The notes below the pieces were generated by a model. The model saw only the letters and a list, made by a program, of their open reading frames with translations, was not told the origin of the DNA and did no database searches. Positions 45,670-56,851 of a stretch of DNA of 64,000 nucleotides are shown in pieces (within the stretch, counting starts at the first letter, position 1; each line of letters starts with the position of its first letter). This DNA is from Edaphobacter sp. 12200R-103 (lineage in GTDB: Bacteria; Acidobacteriota; Terriglobia; Terriglobales; Acidobacteriaceae). Where the stretch lies: the NCBI RefSeq assembly GCF_010093025.1, contig NZ_CP048114.1, forward strand, positions 1,550,001 through 1,614,000. Direction: 5' to 3'. Made by a program: the position numbers and the translations under genes.

Positions 45670-46818
45670 CTAGTCGCGACGGCTGAGGGTTGGGCGGTCG
45701 TCGGAGTTCGAAGGGTTGTTGGGGTTGGATGGATCGTTATTGCCGCCGCCAACACGCCGCAGGGTTGGACGATTGCCGTCCTTTTTGTCGTTCAGCTTGC
45801 GCTTGTTCTCGATGCGGGCCAGCCGTGCCTTGACGTCGTCGAACTCGGATGTGGAGACGATGTAGTCCGGCCGGGGAGGCATGATCGTCGCAATCTCTTC
45901 CTCGGAGCGACCGATGCGATCCGGTGTCTGCGGATGGTCGGAGAACACCTTGGAGAGCGTTCCGGGCTTGTGCTTTTCGAGTGCAGCGATCTTTTCGAAG
46001 AACTGAATGAAGGCCTGCGGGTCATACCCTGCCTTGTACATGTACTGCAGACCGAGCCAGTCCGCCTCCGACTCGTCTACGCGTGAAAACTTCAGGAAGG
46101 CGATAGGGACAGCAAGCTGGGTCGCTTCGTAGATTCCGTACCCGGTCCAGGATCCGGAGGTGAAGATGATTAGCGGGATCGAACCGATCTGCGCCATGTT
46201 CATCTTGGTCATCTGGCGCGCGGCGTGATGGGCGCAGACGTGCGCGACCTCATGGGCCATAACGCCGGCAAGCTCCGCCTCCTCGTCCGCGGCAAGAATC
46301 AAGCCGGAGTTGACGTAGAAGAAGCCCCCGGGAAGCGCCATCGCATTGATCTCGTCGGAGTCGATGACTTTGATGGTGAACGGCACCTTGCAATCGGAGT
46401 TCTTCACGATATTCTGGCCAACTCGGTTGACGTATTCATTGACAACCGGATCAGTCACCATGTGAGCCGACTTCTCGATCTCCATCGAGTAGGCCTTGCC
46501 GTTGCGAATCTCCCAATCGGTGGAATACCAGTTCCCAAGGCCGCGGCCTCCAATATTGCGCGTCCCGATTGCATTGACATCGTCTTCGCTACCCGCCTTG
46601 ATGTGAGGATCGAGATCTTCTCCCGGAGAGGGAATGGAGTCGGCCTTCTGGCTCGCTTTTTCCTTTGCAGCTTTATCTTCGGCCGGAGTTGCGGTTGGGG
46701 AACCAGGAATGGGCTTTGATTGTCCCGGAGGCGTCGGCGTGGAGGATGGCGTCTGGGCGAAGGAGACTGTTGAGAAAACGAGGATGGCGGCCAGACCGAG
46801 GTTCGCTGTGCGACGCAT
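45670..46818 (-). CDS. M48 family metalloprotease, exported (BepA/Oma1-like)
   Basis: GGAG 8 nt before the ATG at 46818 sets the start; 382 residues with a signal peptide (about 1-21, FAQ). The zinc motif HExxH is His189-Glu190-x2-His193 (MAHEVAHVCAHH), with the third ligand Glu in DESEADWLGLQYM. The linker after the signal is Pro/Ser/Thr-rich and the tail is Asn/Pro-rich (GGGNNDPSNPNNPSN). Such periplasmic proteases repair or clear stalled outer-membrane proteins, which fits a genome with many large receptors. It stands alone. Confidence 0.92.
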   Translation of the reverse strand: MRRTANLGLAAILVFSTVSFAQTPSSTPTPPGQSKPIPGSPTATPAEDKAAKEKASQKADSIPSPGEDLDPHIKAGSEDDVNAIGTRNIGGRGLGNWYSTDWEIRNGKAYSMEIEKSAHMVTDPVVNEYVNRVGQNIVKNSDCKVPFTIKVIDSDEINAMALPGGFFYVNSGLILAADEEAELAGVMAHEVAHVCAHHAARQMTKMNMAQIGSIPLIIFTSGSWTGYGIYEATQLAVPIAFLKFSRVDESEADWLGLQYMYKAGYDPQAFIQFFEKIAALEKHKPGTLSKVFSDHPQTPDRIGRSEEEIATIMPPRPDYIVSTSEFDDVKARLARIENKRKLNDKKDGNRPTLRRVGGGNNDPSNPNNPSNSDDRPTLSRRD

Positions 46819-46934
46819 AACAGAGTCTCCTGAGTGAGGCCGCCTCCGGCAGCCGGACGCAGCTTCCCACTCTTTAGACGTAGTATGCGCCTGAATGTTG
46901 CAAGGATACAAATGGCGGGCATGACGCAAGAAGC

Positions 46935-46976
46935 ACAAAAAATGCCCCGTCTCCGATCGTGCTGGAGCCGGGGCAT
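46935..46976 (-). terminator. Terminator of the PEP-CTERM gene
   Basis: On the minus strand ATGCCCCG (46976-46969) pairs with CGGGGCAT (46949-46942), with an inner GCTCC/GGAGA pairing, followed by TTTTTTG. It ends the gene at 46999. Confidence 0.88.
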
Positions 46977-46998
46977 CCGCGGAAGAGACTGTAGCTGT

Positions 46999-47628
46999 TT
47001 ACGACTGCGTCAGGCGGCGGCGAACAATGCCGGCTGCACTCAGAAGACCCGTTCCAAGCAGAGCGATCGATGAGGGCTCAGGAACGGATGATGTGGTTCC
47101 AGGGTCGCTGATACCGGACAGCCCGGTTTGCCCTGCCGCGTTCATGATATCGGCGGCAAAATAATAGCCGTTGCTGTTGGCGACGAAGTCGCTGTAATTG
47201 ATTCCGGCGGCGCTGTAGATCGTGAAGACCAGTGGACCGTCGTTGTGCTGGCTGGCTCCGGGACCGGGATTGTTGATGAAGTAATCGAAGGATCCCATGC
47301 TGGGTCCGTTCGTGTTTACAGAGCTGGCATTGAAACTAGAGAGAGTCCACGGGCTGCTGATGCTGGCGATCGAGATCGAGGGGTCGTTAGCCAGGTTGAA
47401 CGCAAAACCGGGATGGTTGCCAGAACCACTGGCTACAAAATACTGGGCGCCATTGGTAAGACTAACTGTTACCTGCATGTTGTTGGCGTCAACCTGATGA
47501 AGGTTGACATCGAAGCAGCATTGACCAGCCTGAGAGCCTGTGAACAGCGAATCAGCCTTTGCGGCTGAGGCAGTAAAGCAGGTCACGGCGAGAGCAAACA
47601 CAATACGGGAGAGAGCCTTGACGTGCAT
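46999..47628 (-). CDS. PEP-CTERM sorted exported protein
   Basis: A 209-residue protein with a signal peptide (MHVKALSRIVFALAVTCFTASA) and the C-terminal sorting tag: VPEPSS, a hydrophobic stretch (IALLGTGLLSAAGIV) and RRR. This tag is recognised by an exosortase, which lies elsewhere. The body is rich in Asn, Ser and Gly with beta character (a Cys-Cys pair near the start), consistent with a surface or biofilm-matrix protein. Function of the body unknown. Confidence 0.9.
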   Translation of the reverse strand: MHVKALSRIVFALAVTCFTASAAKADSLFTGSQAGQCCFDVNLHQVDANNMQVTVSLTNGAQYFVASGSGNHPGFAFNLANDPSISIASISSPWTLSSFNASSVNTNGPSMGSFDYFINNPGPGASQHNDGPLVFTIYSAAGINYSDFVANSNGYYFAADIMNAAGQTGLSGISDPGTTSSVPEPSSIALLGTGLLSAAGIVRRRLTQS

Positions 47629-47789
47629 CGTTCGTAATCCTTTCGGGTTCCGTTCGTAAACGACGGGATACCCGACCTATATGCACATCGACGGCCAAAC
47701 CGCTCAACGATTGTGTCTTAGCCGGATTTCGTGAAAATCCGCGCTACAAGCGGAAGGCGCGATCCTTTCCCATTTCATGAAAGGAAAAA

Positions 47790-47815
47790 TAATTCACAAG
47801 GAAGGGTACTTCCTT
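47790..47815 (-). terminator. Probable terminator after the pseudopilin genes
   Basis: On the minus strand AAGGAAG-TACC-CTTCCTT (7-bp stem) is followed by GTGAATTATTTTTCC. The T-run is offset by a few bases, so it is a modest terminator. Confidence 0.6.
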
Positions 47816-47839
47816 TCATATGGATTTGCCCGAACGGTC

Positions 47840-48256
47840 TTACCAGGAGGAGTAGGCCGACCCGTCGGAGCTGACCTCCTGGGCTCCGGAGTGCACATCG
47901 TTGATGCCAGGTTCTGTCTGATCAATGGTTTGCAGAGTATCGTCCTGCCCTGGGACCCAGGTATCCGTCCGATGGGTGAAGGGATCGACCGGAAGGGCCT
48001 TGATATAGCCAGCTTCCACCAGGTCGTCCAGCGTCTGCGGAGCCTTCTGTTTATCCACCGTGTAAGAGTCAATGGCGGAACGGAGTGTCCGCAGATCTTC
48101 CCGCAATACAGCCTCGCGCGCATGACGAACGCTCTGCACGTACATGGGAACAGCGATCGCGGCCAGGATGCCAATGATGACCATCACGATCATCAGCTCG
48201 ATGAGCGTGAAGCCGAGTTCGCTTCGGCGGGTCCGGGATGGTGCGAAAGCTACCAT
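47840..48256 (-). CDS. Type II secretion-type pseudopilin GspG (1)
   Basis: 138 residues with the prepilin signal GFTLIELMIVMVIIGILAAIAVP (cleavage after Gly at about residue 15, Glu5 of the mature helix present) and a C-terminal pseudopilin head ending SDGSAYSSW, close to GspG ends. It forms part of the periplasmic piston of a type II-like system. It overlaps the second pseudopilin by 7 bases. The rest of a full secretion operon (GspE, GspF) is not in this window. Confidence 0.88.
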   Translation of the reverse strand: MVAFAPSRTRRSELGFTLIELMIVMVIIGILAAIAVPMYVQSVRHAREAVLREDLRTLRSAIDSYTVDKQKAPQTLDDLVEAGYIKALPVDPFTHRTDTWVPGQDDTLQTIDQTEPGINDVHSGAQEVSSDGSAYSSW

Positions 48257-48792
48257 GTGGAATATTTTGTACCGTCCATCGCTGTGTTCTGGCTCTTGGA
48301 GTACACGTCAAAGACGTTCTGGCCACCGAAGGAATCGGAATCCGGATCGTCCTGGTTGGAACGCATTCCCCATTCAGCGGTTCCAGTCATGGGATCGATC
48401 GGAATGCGCCGAAGGAAACGAACTTTCTTGCCCTGAACATCGACCCCTTTGACCAGGGTATCGAGGTCGGGCGGGTAGCCGAGAGAGTCCGCCTTCACCT
48501 GGAAGGCTCCTTTGTCGGCAGCGTCCTTGTAGCGATCGATTGCAGCTCTCATCTCCCACAGGTCCCGGCGCAGCTCGCGCTCTTTCTCCCGTTTTACCTG
48601 GAAGCGCGCGATTGGAACCGCGGCGGTCGCCAGGACGGACAGGATAGCCACAACAACGATCAGCTCCACCAGGGTTAACCCGGCTTCCGGGTTCTGTGCC
48701 GAAGCCTCGCCGGACGGACGGAAAAGGCGGCGTTCACGATGCCCTTCGCCACCTACCCGCTGCTGGAGGAACGACTTGGAGCCAACAATCAC
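48250..48792 (-). CDS. Type II secretion-type pseudopilin GspG-like (2)
   Basis: 180 residues with a longer leader (about 37 residues) before the prepilin cleavage site G|LTLVELIVVVAILSVLATAA, followed by a charged helix (KREKERELRRDLWEMRAAIDRYKD) and a GspG-like head ending DGTKYSTW. Its start overlaps the secretin stop by four bases, so it is translated with gspD. It is related to but clearly distinct from the next pseudopilin. The two may be major and minor subunits. Confidence 0.86.
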   Translation of the reverse strand: MIVGSKSFLQQRVGGEGHRERRLFRPSGEASAQNPEAGLTLVELIVVVAILSVLATAAVPIARFQVKREKERELRRDLWEMRAAIDRYKDAADKGAFQVKADSLGYPPDLDTLVKGVDVQGKKVRFLRRIPIDPMTGTAEWGMRSNQDDPDSDSFGGQNVFDVYSKSQNTAMDGTKYSTW

Positions 48793-51194
48793 TTCACGTG
48801 TACCACGGACTGCGAGCCAACTGCCGGCAGGTTCGCCTGGGCACTGTTTCTTGCGCCTACCTTCACCAGCGCAAGGTTCGAGTCACCCGCAGCTACCGCC
48901 TTGAAGGTCAGGGTGGCCACGGTTCCCTGCCCGCTGACGCCCTGAACGTTCGGGGGCCTGGAGGTGGAGATGGTCACCATGCCGTTGCCCTCATCTCGAT
49001 GGACGATGGAGACCGCCTGTCCGTCACGCTCCAGCAGGGTTCCGGCGTCCACATTGACCAGCTGCAGGACGGCAGGATTGAACTGAAGCTGCATCGGCAC
49101 GGCGAATAGATCGTTGGCGTTCGAGGCATTGACCGACACCTGGAAAGTGCTGCCCACATTCTGGACCGCTGGAGGCGGGACCACCGAGAGACTAACGGGG
49201 GTTCCCGGCGCAGGCGGCTGGGCTGCAGGATTTGCTGTATTCGCCGCCGGTGGCGTAGCGCCTGGCGGGGGTGGGGTGGGAGGCTGCGCCTGCTGCAGGA
49301 TCTGCTGAGCTGCCGCCGAGGCCGCATTGGCAGCGGTCGAAGGCTGGCCGATAGACTTCGGCCTTCCCGGAAGCACGTCTTCATCCTGTCCGGAAAGCGT
49401 TGGATCCTGACGCAACTGGAACGAGGTGCTGGTTCCGGTATCGATCGCACGCGTATTGAGGCGCGTAAGTACCGGTTCACGAACAATATGCGGGATTAAC
49501 AGGAAGATGATCTCGTTCTGCTGCGTCTCGCGAGAGTTGGAGGCGAAGAAGAACTTGAAGAATGGAATCTCGCTGAGGCCGGGGGTTCCGTTGAGGCCGC
49601 GGGTGTCCTGCTTGGTGACCAGCCCGGCCAGGATGCTGGGCTCACCTTCTTTGAGCTGAATGACCTGCTCGACGACGTTCTGTCCGATGACCGGCTCTGC
49701 GACACCGGAGATGGTAACGGTGTTCTGCTGCGAGGACACCTCCATCTTCATCTTCAGAGATACCTCCCGGTCGTAGTGGACCGTGGGGGTCATATCGATC
49801 TGGACGCCAACATCAAGATAGGTGAACTGGGTCTGGACACCGATGCTGGCCACGCCGGTCGCCACGCCCGCGTTGTAGGAGCCGGTCGCCACCGGGATTC
49901 TCTGGCCGATCTTCAGATTGGCGCGCTGCCCATCGGTTGCGCGGATTCTCGGATTCTGCAGAATTCTGGTGTCGCTGTCAGTCAAAAGAGCGTCGAGCGT
50001 AGCCGACGGGATGCCCACGCCAAAGTTAGTGGCGTTTATGTTCCCGAGGGTATTGAGCGTAAAGTTCGACGGCGAGTTCGTTCCGGTGGAAGAGGATGAG
50101 GAACTGCTGGAAGTCGTACTTGGGCTGGCCTGCGGAGTGATCGTGATGGACTGCGGCAGGGCGATGCCGAGCTTGCGCATCTTGTCGCGATTGACTTCGA
50201 GGATGGCCACATCGACGACGACCTCTGGTCGTGCGCGATCCACATCATCGATCAGCTTCTGGGCCAGGAGGAGCTGATCGGGAGTGGCCCTCAGGATGAT
50301 CGCACTCTGACTGGGAACGAGGACGATCTTCGAGCTGGGATCGAGCACATTGCGCAGCGCGGTCAAAACTTCGTTCGCGTCCGACTGCTGGCTGGCATTG
50401 GTCAGGTAGAAGGTCTGAACCGCTAGTTCATCCAGATCGGTCCGCTTGGTCCGATTGTTCTGCGCGACAAAGATGGTGTTCGAGGTAACGGGCTTATAGA
50501 AAGTTCCGGCGATCGTTCCCACAATCCGCAGGGCATCGGCCAGAGAGACGTTTACAAGGTCGATGGGAATGCGCTTGGACGTGTAATCGGGATCGAAGAT
50601 CACGTTGAGCCCGGCGGCCTTGCCGATCGCCTGGTAGATGTTCTTGACGTCCTCAACAGCGTGCAGGGTGATCGGCTCTGAGGAGACAGGCTTTAGTTCA
50701 ATGGGACCGGCGACGGTGCTGATGGCGGCGAGATTATCCACGCCAATCTGCTGATTCTGCACCGGTGCGCCGGTCGATGAGGATTGCGTCTCGATCTCGT
50801 GGGTGACCCGATCGAACTCCTGCTGGGCAGTCTGGTTGGCGGAATCGATCTCCAGGGCTCTGCTGAACTGGCTCAAAGCTCCCTGCAGATCGCCGTTCTG
50901 GCGCAGCACGCGGCCACGATCCACATGGCTGATTGCGGCCTGAAAGCGCATCAGCTCATAGTGCGCCTTGTATCTCAGATCCTTGGGGTTCTTCAACATC
51001 GCCTGGCGGTAGGCTTCGTATGCTGTGTCGTAGTCCTGACGCAGCTCCGCGTCCTGCCCTCTTTTGTCCCAGGTCTTGGCCGACTGTGCATGGAGAGAGG
51101 AGCTGCCAAGAAGAAGGACCGCTACAAGGGCGAGAGCCAACTGTGCGGCATGCCGAACTGGTATGGAGAAAACTGGGAGCTTGCCACGACTCAT
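48789..51194 (-). CDS. GspD-type secretin with TPR and C-terminal cohesin-like domain
   Basis: The ATG at 51194 gives a signal peptide (SIPVRHAAQLALALVAVLLLGSSSLHAQ) and 801 residues; the frame extends further up without one. Domains in order: TPR-like helices (about 30-125), an STN/N0-like secretin domain (NIYQAIGKAAGLNVIFDPDY), N-domains with a Ser-rich linker (SSSSSSSST), the secretin barrel (IPFFKFFFASNSRE..IFLLIPHIV), a Pro/Ala-rich linker (PPTPPPPGATPPAA) and a cohesin-like beta-sandwich (VSLSVVPPPAVQNVGSTFQ to the end). Secretins normally end at the barrel. First gene before the two pseudopilins. Start confidence is moderate. Confidence 0.88.
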   Translation of the reverse strand: MSRGKLPVFSIPVRHAAQLALALVAVLLLGSSSLHAQSAKTWDKRGQDAELRQDYDTAYEAYRQAMLKNPKDLRYKAHYELMRFQAAISHVDRGRVLRQNGDLQGALSQFSRALEIDSANQTAQQEFDRVTHEIETQSSSTGAPVQNQQIGVDNLAAISTVAGPIELKPVSSEPITLHAVEDVKNIYQAIGKAAGLNVIFDPDYTSKRIPIDLVNVSLADALRIVGTIAGTFYKPVTSNTIFVAQNNRTKRTDLDELAVQTFYLTNASQQSDANEVLTALRNVLDPSSKIVLVPSQSAIILRATPDQLLLAQKLIDDVDRARPEVVVDVAILEVNRDKMRKLGIALPQSITITPQASPSTTSSSSSSSSTGTNSPSNFTLNTLGNINATNFGVGIPSATLDALLTDSDTRILQNPRIRATDGQRANLKIGQRIPVATGSYNAGVATGVASIGVQTQFTYLDVGVQIDMTPTVHYDREVSLKMKMEVSSQQNTVTISGVAEPVIGQNVVEQVIQLKEGEPSILAGLVTKQDTRGLNGTPGLSEIPFFKFFFASNSRETQQNEIIFLLIPHIVREPVLTRLNTRAIDTGTSTSFQLRQDPTLSGQDEDVLPGRPKSIGQPSTAANAASAAAQQILQQAQPPTPPPPGATPPAANTANPAAQPPAPGTPVSLSVVPPPAVQNVGSTFQVSVNASNANDLFAVPMQLQFNPAVLQLVNVDAGTLLERDGQAVSIVHRDEGNGMVTISTSRPPNVQGVSGQGTVATLTFKAVAAGDSNLALVKVGARNSAQANLPAVGSQSVVHVK

Positions 51195-51493
51195 ACTGCG
51201 TTCGTTTGCGTCCTTTACACCGAAAAGAGTGAGGCGTTTGCCGGAGTGCGCTCCTACCCCTGGATTTGGACAAGGGAGGACGCTGCCTGTGGAGGCGTTT
51301 CCTGCCAGGCTGGTGCGCTCGGGTGAGTATAGCATTCGGACTTCAAATTCCTTGTCGTTTCGCGGCACAGAACCGGTCGTTTCTACCGATGGCAGAGAGT
51401 GGAACGCTGGAGAACCTGGGCGTCTCACGGTTAGACGAGCGCAAGCCGCGTGGGTGAGGTCGCTCACTCTGCCCATGTTAAAGTAAGAGATTC

Positions 51494-52036
51494 ATGCCTC
51501 GCTCGCTTTCCAACCCGACCGCAGCCTACCAGCCGAAAGCTTCGGCCCCGAAGGTGAAGGATCGGGATCCGGTTGCGGCAGGACAGCGCGATGCATCGGT
51601 CAACCGTGCGGCCAGCCACAACTACTTCCTTACAGACCGCTTTGAGGCAGGAGTCGCCCTGCGCGGCACCGAAGTGAAATCCATCCGGGAGGGCAAGGCG
51701 AACCTGAAGGATGCCTATGGGCTTCTGAAGGATGGAGAGTGCTATCTGCTGAACGCGCACATTGGCCCCTTCTCCCACGGCAACACCATGAATCACGACT
51801 CCCTGCGTACTCGCAAATTACTGCTGCACAAAGGAGAGTTGCGCAAGCTGGAGAGCATGACACGGCAGAAGGGATACACCCTTATCCCGACACGTCTGTA
51901 CTTCCGCCACGGACGGGTGAAGTGCGAACTCGCCATAGCCAAGGGCAAGCAAGACTGGGACAAGCGTGAAACCGAGCGCCGCAAAGAGGCCGACCGCGAA
52001 GCACGGGCAGCCATCGTGCGGAGCCAGCGCAGCTGA
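51494..52036 (+). CDS. smpB: SsrA-binding protein SmpB
   Basis: 180 residues. The core starts near residue 37 (NRAASHNYFLTDRFEAGVALRGTEVKSIREGKANLKDAY) and contains the tmRNA-binding OB barrel, GRVKCELAIAKGKQDWDKRE and the Lys/Arg-rich tail. An N-terminal extension of about 36 residues precedes it, longer than the usual 155-160-residue form. It delivers tmRNA to stalled ribosomes. It diverges from the secretin gene and lies upstream of groES with a 341-base gap. Confidence 0.96.
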   Translation: MPRSLSNPTAAYQPKASAPKVKDRDPVAAGQRDASVNRAASHNYFLTDRFEAGVALRGTEVKSIREGKANLKDAYGLLKDGECYLLNAHIGPFSHGNTMNHDSLRTRKLLLHKGELRKLESMTRQKGYTLIPTRLYFRHGRVKCELAIAKGKQDWDKRETERRKEADREARAAIVRSQRS

Positions 52037-52135
52037 TAACTTCTGCCTCTGGGCCCGCCACTGCGTCTGAGGAGTACCGAGAAACTCACTTCGATAGACC
52101 CTGCGTCAGTTTCACTCACATTTTAACTACGTCAG

Positions 52136-52165
52136 TTGACAGCCATACGGAGCCTGCCCTATCGT
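52136..52165 (+). promoter_or_regulatory. groESL promoter
   Basis: TTGACA (52136-52141), 18 bases, then TATCGT (52160-52165, four of six consensus bases). The CIRCE element begins at the last base of the -10 box, so HrcA bound there would block RNA polymerase. The stretch 52037-52135 between smpB and this promoter shows nothing else. Confidence 0.7.
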
Positions 52166-52191
52166 TAGCAATCGGAAGCATCGAGTGCTAA
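52165..52191. promoter_or_regulatory. CIRCE element (HrcA operator)
   Basis: TTAGCAATC, nine bases, GAGTGCTAA. The right arm is the exact consensus; the left arm has one mismatch (A for C at position 7). The site lies 187 bases upstream of groES at the start of the transcript, and marks the operon as HrcA-repressed, heat-inducible. Confidence 0.95.
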
Positions 52192-52377
52192 TCGCCTGCC
52201 GGGCTAATGCCGGGCGATACCCTCCCGGTCAGATTTTGGCGGGATTAAGGCAGCGATGGAAATTCCAAAAAACTGCAAAGGCTACGGGCAATATTTTGCC
52301 CACGAGGTCGATGCGCGAATTCAACCCGGCGAGTCATTCTCGTTTCGGAACTAAAAAGCAACAAGGAGAGATAGCAA

Positions 52378-52671
52378 ATGGCGAAGACATTCACACCGCT
52401 GCACGATCGCATCCTGGTCCGCCGCGTCGAAGAGGGCGAAACCCTCCGTGGCGGCATCATCATCCCCGACTCCGCCAAGGAAAAGCCCCAGCAGGGCGAA
52501 GTTATCTCGGTCGGTAAGGGCAAGTCCAACGACGAAGGCAAGGTCTTCCCGCTCGACGTCAAGGCTGGCGACCAGATCCTCTTCGGCAAGTACTCGGGCA
52601 CCGAAATCAAGCTTGACGGCGAAGAGTTCCTGATCATGCGCGAAGAAGAAGTCCTCGGCATCCTCAAGTAG
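52378..52671 (+). CDS. groES: Co-chaperonin GroES
   Basis: 97 residues with AAGGAG-type ribosome site (AAGGAGAGATAGCAA before ATG). [15 protein letters not shown], the mobile loop [16 protein letters not shown] and the closing [14 protein letters not shown] are diagnostic. It caps the GroEL ring. It is under the CIRCE promoter and separated from groEL by a 268-base insert with palindromic repeats. Confidence 0.98.
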   Translation: MAKTFTPLHDRILVRRVEEGETLRGGIIIPDSAKEKPQQGEVISVGKGKSNDEGKVFPLDVKAGDQILFGKYSGTEIKLDGEEFLIMREEEVLGILK

Positions 52672-52818
52672 TGCTTCGCGGACGGCGGGAGGCGGCTTCG
52701 CCGCGTTCTTCGCTGGAATGAAGAGGTCGCCTCATGGAGCGTATCCGTTGGTTTGGAATGCTGAGGACGCTCTTCAGTCGCAGGAGGTTTTGAGGACCGT
52801 TTCAGCGCAAGCAGTTCG

Positions 52819-54607
<1,789 letters not shown>

Positions 54608-54641
54608 GCTTCGCGCTCGGCGAAACGCGCCTTTCGGCGCA

Positions 54642-54680
54642 AAAACAAAGACCCTGGAGATCTTCCGGGGTCTTTGTTTT
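54642..54680 (+). terminator. groESL terminator
   Basis: AAAACAAAGACCC pairs with GGGTCTTTGTTTT around a short imperfect top, giving a long stem with a T-run, 35 bases after groEL. Confidence 0.93.
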
Positions 54681-54795
54681 TAAGCCTTCGAGAGTTACTG
54701 AACGGCAAAATTGAAAACCGTCGTTTTCCTTTTTTGTTCCTTCGACTTATCCTTATCGCGCAACACCAATTGAATAAAACGAAACAAGGAGCGTG

Positions 54796-55899
54796 ATGAT
54801 CTCCCGTAGAGAATTCTCAAAGCTGGGCGCCCTCGGCCTCGCCGCCCATACATTTTCTCCACTTCCTCTCATTGGTCAGAGCGCGGGGAAAAAGATCGGC
54901 TACTGCATCATTGGACTTGGCCGCATCGCAGACCACCACATGCGCGGCATCGCAAAGACCTCAACCTCAGCGATCACGGGCCTGGTGAGCGGACACCGTG
55001 ACAAGGCCGAGCGCATCGCTGCACAGTATGGCGTGCCGAAGGAATCAATCTACAACTACGAGGACATGGATCGTATCCGCGACAACAAGGCGATCGATGC
55101 CGTCATCGTGTGCCTGCCGAACAGCATGCATGCCGAATATACGACTCGCTCGGCAAAGGCCGGGAAGCATGTTCTGTGCGAGAAGCCGATGGCAGTTACG
55201 GTTGCGGAGTGCGAGCAGATGATTGCTGCCTGCAAGTCGGCCAATGTGAAGCTGATGATTGCCTATCGCATGCACTACGAGCCGTACACCCTGAAGACGA
55301 TCGAGCTGATCAAGTCAGGAGCGCTGGGAAAGGTGCAGGGGATCGACAGCGCCAATGGCTTCAACATCGCACATGGCGAGTGGAGGACGCAGCGCTCGCT
55401 GGCAGGTGGAGGACCGCTGATGGACGTCGGCATCTACTGCCTGAACGCTACGCGCTACCTGACCGGCGAGGAGCCGGTTGCCTTCACAGCTGTGGCTACT
55501 TCGAACAGGAACGACGAACGCTTCAAGGACATCGAAGAGAATCTCTCCTGGACGATGCGCTTCCCCTCCGGCACGGTCGCGAGCTGCTCCACGACGTACG
55601 GGGCACAGATGCCGAGTTACGCCAAGGTCTTCGGAGAGAACGGCTGGCTGGAGTTCGATAACTTCAACTACGAGGGACAGCGGCTGACCGCGATGTACAG
55701 GAAGGACCGCGGCTCGCCCGCCGTGAAGCTCGATGAGGCTTCGACACTGCACGACCCCAGCCAGTTTGTCGATCAGGTGAATCACTTCACGAGCTGTGTT
55801 CTTGAAAACAAGACACCAGGAACGCCAGGCGAAGAAGGTCTCAAGGACATGCGTCACATTGAGTCGATTTATAAGGCCGCCGGCCTCACTCTCGGTTAG
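54796..55899 (+). CDS. Tat-exported Gfo/Idh/MocA oxidoreductase (glucose-fructose oxidoreductase-like)
   Basis: AAGGAG ends 4 nt before the ATG at 54796 (a GTG 3 bases earlier is too close). 367 residues: twin-arginine signal (SRREFSKLGALG), Rossmann fold (YCIIGLGRIADHH), EKP motif (LCEKPMAVT) and the GGGPLMDVGIYCLN and YGAQMPSYAKVFGENG stretches common in GFOR-like enzymes. Family members keep NADP tightly bound in the periplasm and interconvert sugars and lactones. It overlaps the convergent VWFA gene by 14 bases. Confidence 0.93.
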   Translation: MISRREFSKLGALGLAAHTFSPLPLIGQSAGKKIGYCIIGLGRIADHHMRGIAKTSTSAITGLVSGHRDKAERIAAQYGVPKESIYNYEDMDRIRDNKAIDAVIVCLPNSMHAEYTTRSAKAGKHVLCEKPMAVTVAECEQMIAACKSANVKLMIAYRMHYEPYTLKTIELIKSGALGKVQGIDSANGFNIAHGEWRTQRSLAGGGPLMDVGIYCLNATRYLTGEEPVAFTAVATSNRNDERFKDIEENLSWTMRFPSGTVASCSTTYGAQMPSYAKVFGENGWLEFDNFNYEGQRLTAMYRKDRGSPAVKLDEASTLHDPSQFVDQVNHFTSCVLENKTPGTPGEEGLKDMRHIESIYKAAGLTLG

Positions 55900-56851
55900 C
55901 CGAGGGTGAGGTTGTGATGCGGACTCCTGGACGAATATAGCGAGCTGCCTGCAGCTTCGTAGAGCCGAGCGTGGTGGAGAACTTTAGCGCGATCAGGTTG
56001 TTGCTCGTCTTGGCAGGCGCCGGGAACGTTGCCACAAAGCTCTCGGAGACGGACTTCGTGAACCTTTCGAAGAATGGCGTGAGGGAGACGGGGTTCCCAG
56101 TTCCCTGGAAGTATGCCTGTCCTCCAGTCTCGTCAGAGACCTTGGCGAGATAACTCTGCCCGCTAAAGCTGGCAGCTCCTCCGCGAATGCCCGCGTTGGT
56201 GTAATAGATGGTGTAGACAGGCACGCCTGCGCGTTGGGCATCGCGGATGGAGTTATCGACGTAGACGCTGTTCTGGTTCAGGGGGCTGACGCTGCCGTTA
56301 TAGGGATCGACACCGTTGGTGATCATGATGACAAAACGAGCCTTCGCTGTGACAACACTACCCTGATCTCTTGCTCCCTCTTTGCTACCAGGCCAGTTCT
56401 TCACAAAATCAGACAGGCAGAAGTAGGGGCTTGCGCTGAGGCCGGGGGAGCCCATCGGAAGCCGCAGGTTTGCAGCGGCGGCCTTGTGGTCCGTGGAGAA
56501 CGGCTGCTGAGAGACCACGCGACCATTCTGCATGTACCCGACGAGGATTTCGGTTCCTTCCGGCAACGACTGGATGAAGTTCCGGATGTCGGGCAACAAA
56601 CGACCGACTGAAGTACGAAGACCATCGTCGATCAGCAGAGCTACCTGAGTTCCATTGGGCTTAACGGGCTCGACGGCTGTCAGCGGCGTCTCGTGGTTGT
56701 TGACGCGCACCTTCAGATTCTGGGCCGTCAATGGCTGTGGAGACTTCGCATTGACCGTGACGATCGCCTGCGTCAGGGGTCCTTCCTGCGCGAGGACGAA
56801 GAGAGGGGAGGCAAAAAGCGCAGTCGCAAAGAGGATTTTCCGGAGGGTCAT
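55886..56851 (-). CDS. Secreted VWFA-related protein (acidobacterial type)
   Basis: 321 residues with a signal peptide (MTLRKILFATALFASPLFVLAQ). The domain pattern matches the acidobacterial VWFA-related family: a start with KVRVNNHETPLTAVEP, a metal-site region VALLIDDGLRTSVG (Asp-x-Gly-x-x-x-Ser, not the classical Asp-x-Ser-x-Ser), FVIMITNGVDPYNG and GVPVYTIYYTN. It is a single-domain secreted adhesion or scaffold-like protein; whether it binds a metal is unclear. AAAGGA precedes the ATG. Confidence 0.85.
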   Translation of the reverse strand: MTLRKILFATALFASPLFVLAQEGPLTQAIVTVNAKSPQPLTAQNLKVRVNNHETPLTAVEPVKPNGTQVALLIDDGLRTSVGRLLPDIRNFIQSLPEGTEILVGYMQNGRVVSQQPFSTDHKAAAANLRLPMGSPGLSASPYFCLSDFVKNWPGSKEGARDQGSVVTAKARFVIMITNGVDPYNGSVSPLNQNSVYVDNSIRDAQRAGVPVYTIYYTNAGIRGGAASFSGQSYLAKVSDETGGQAYFQGTGNPVSLTPFFERFTKSVSESFVATFPAPAKTSNNLIALKFSTTLGSTKLQAARYIRPGVRITTSPSANRE

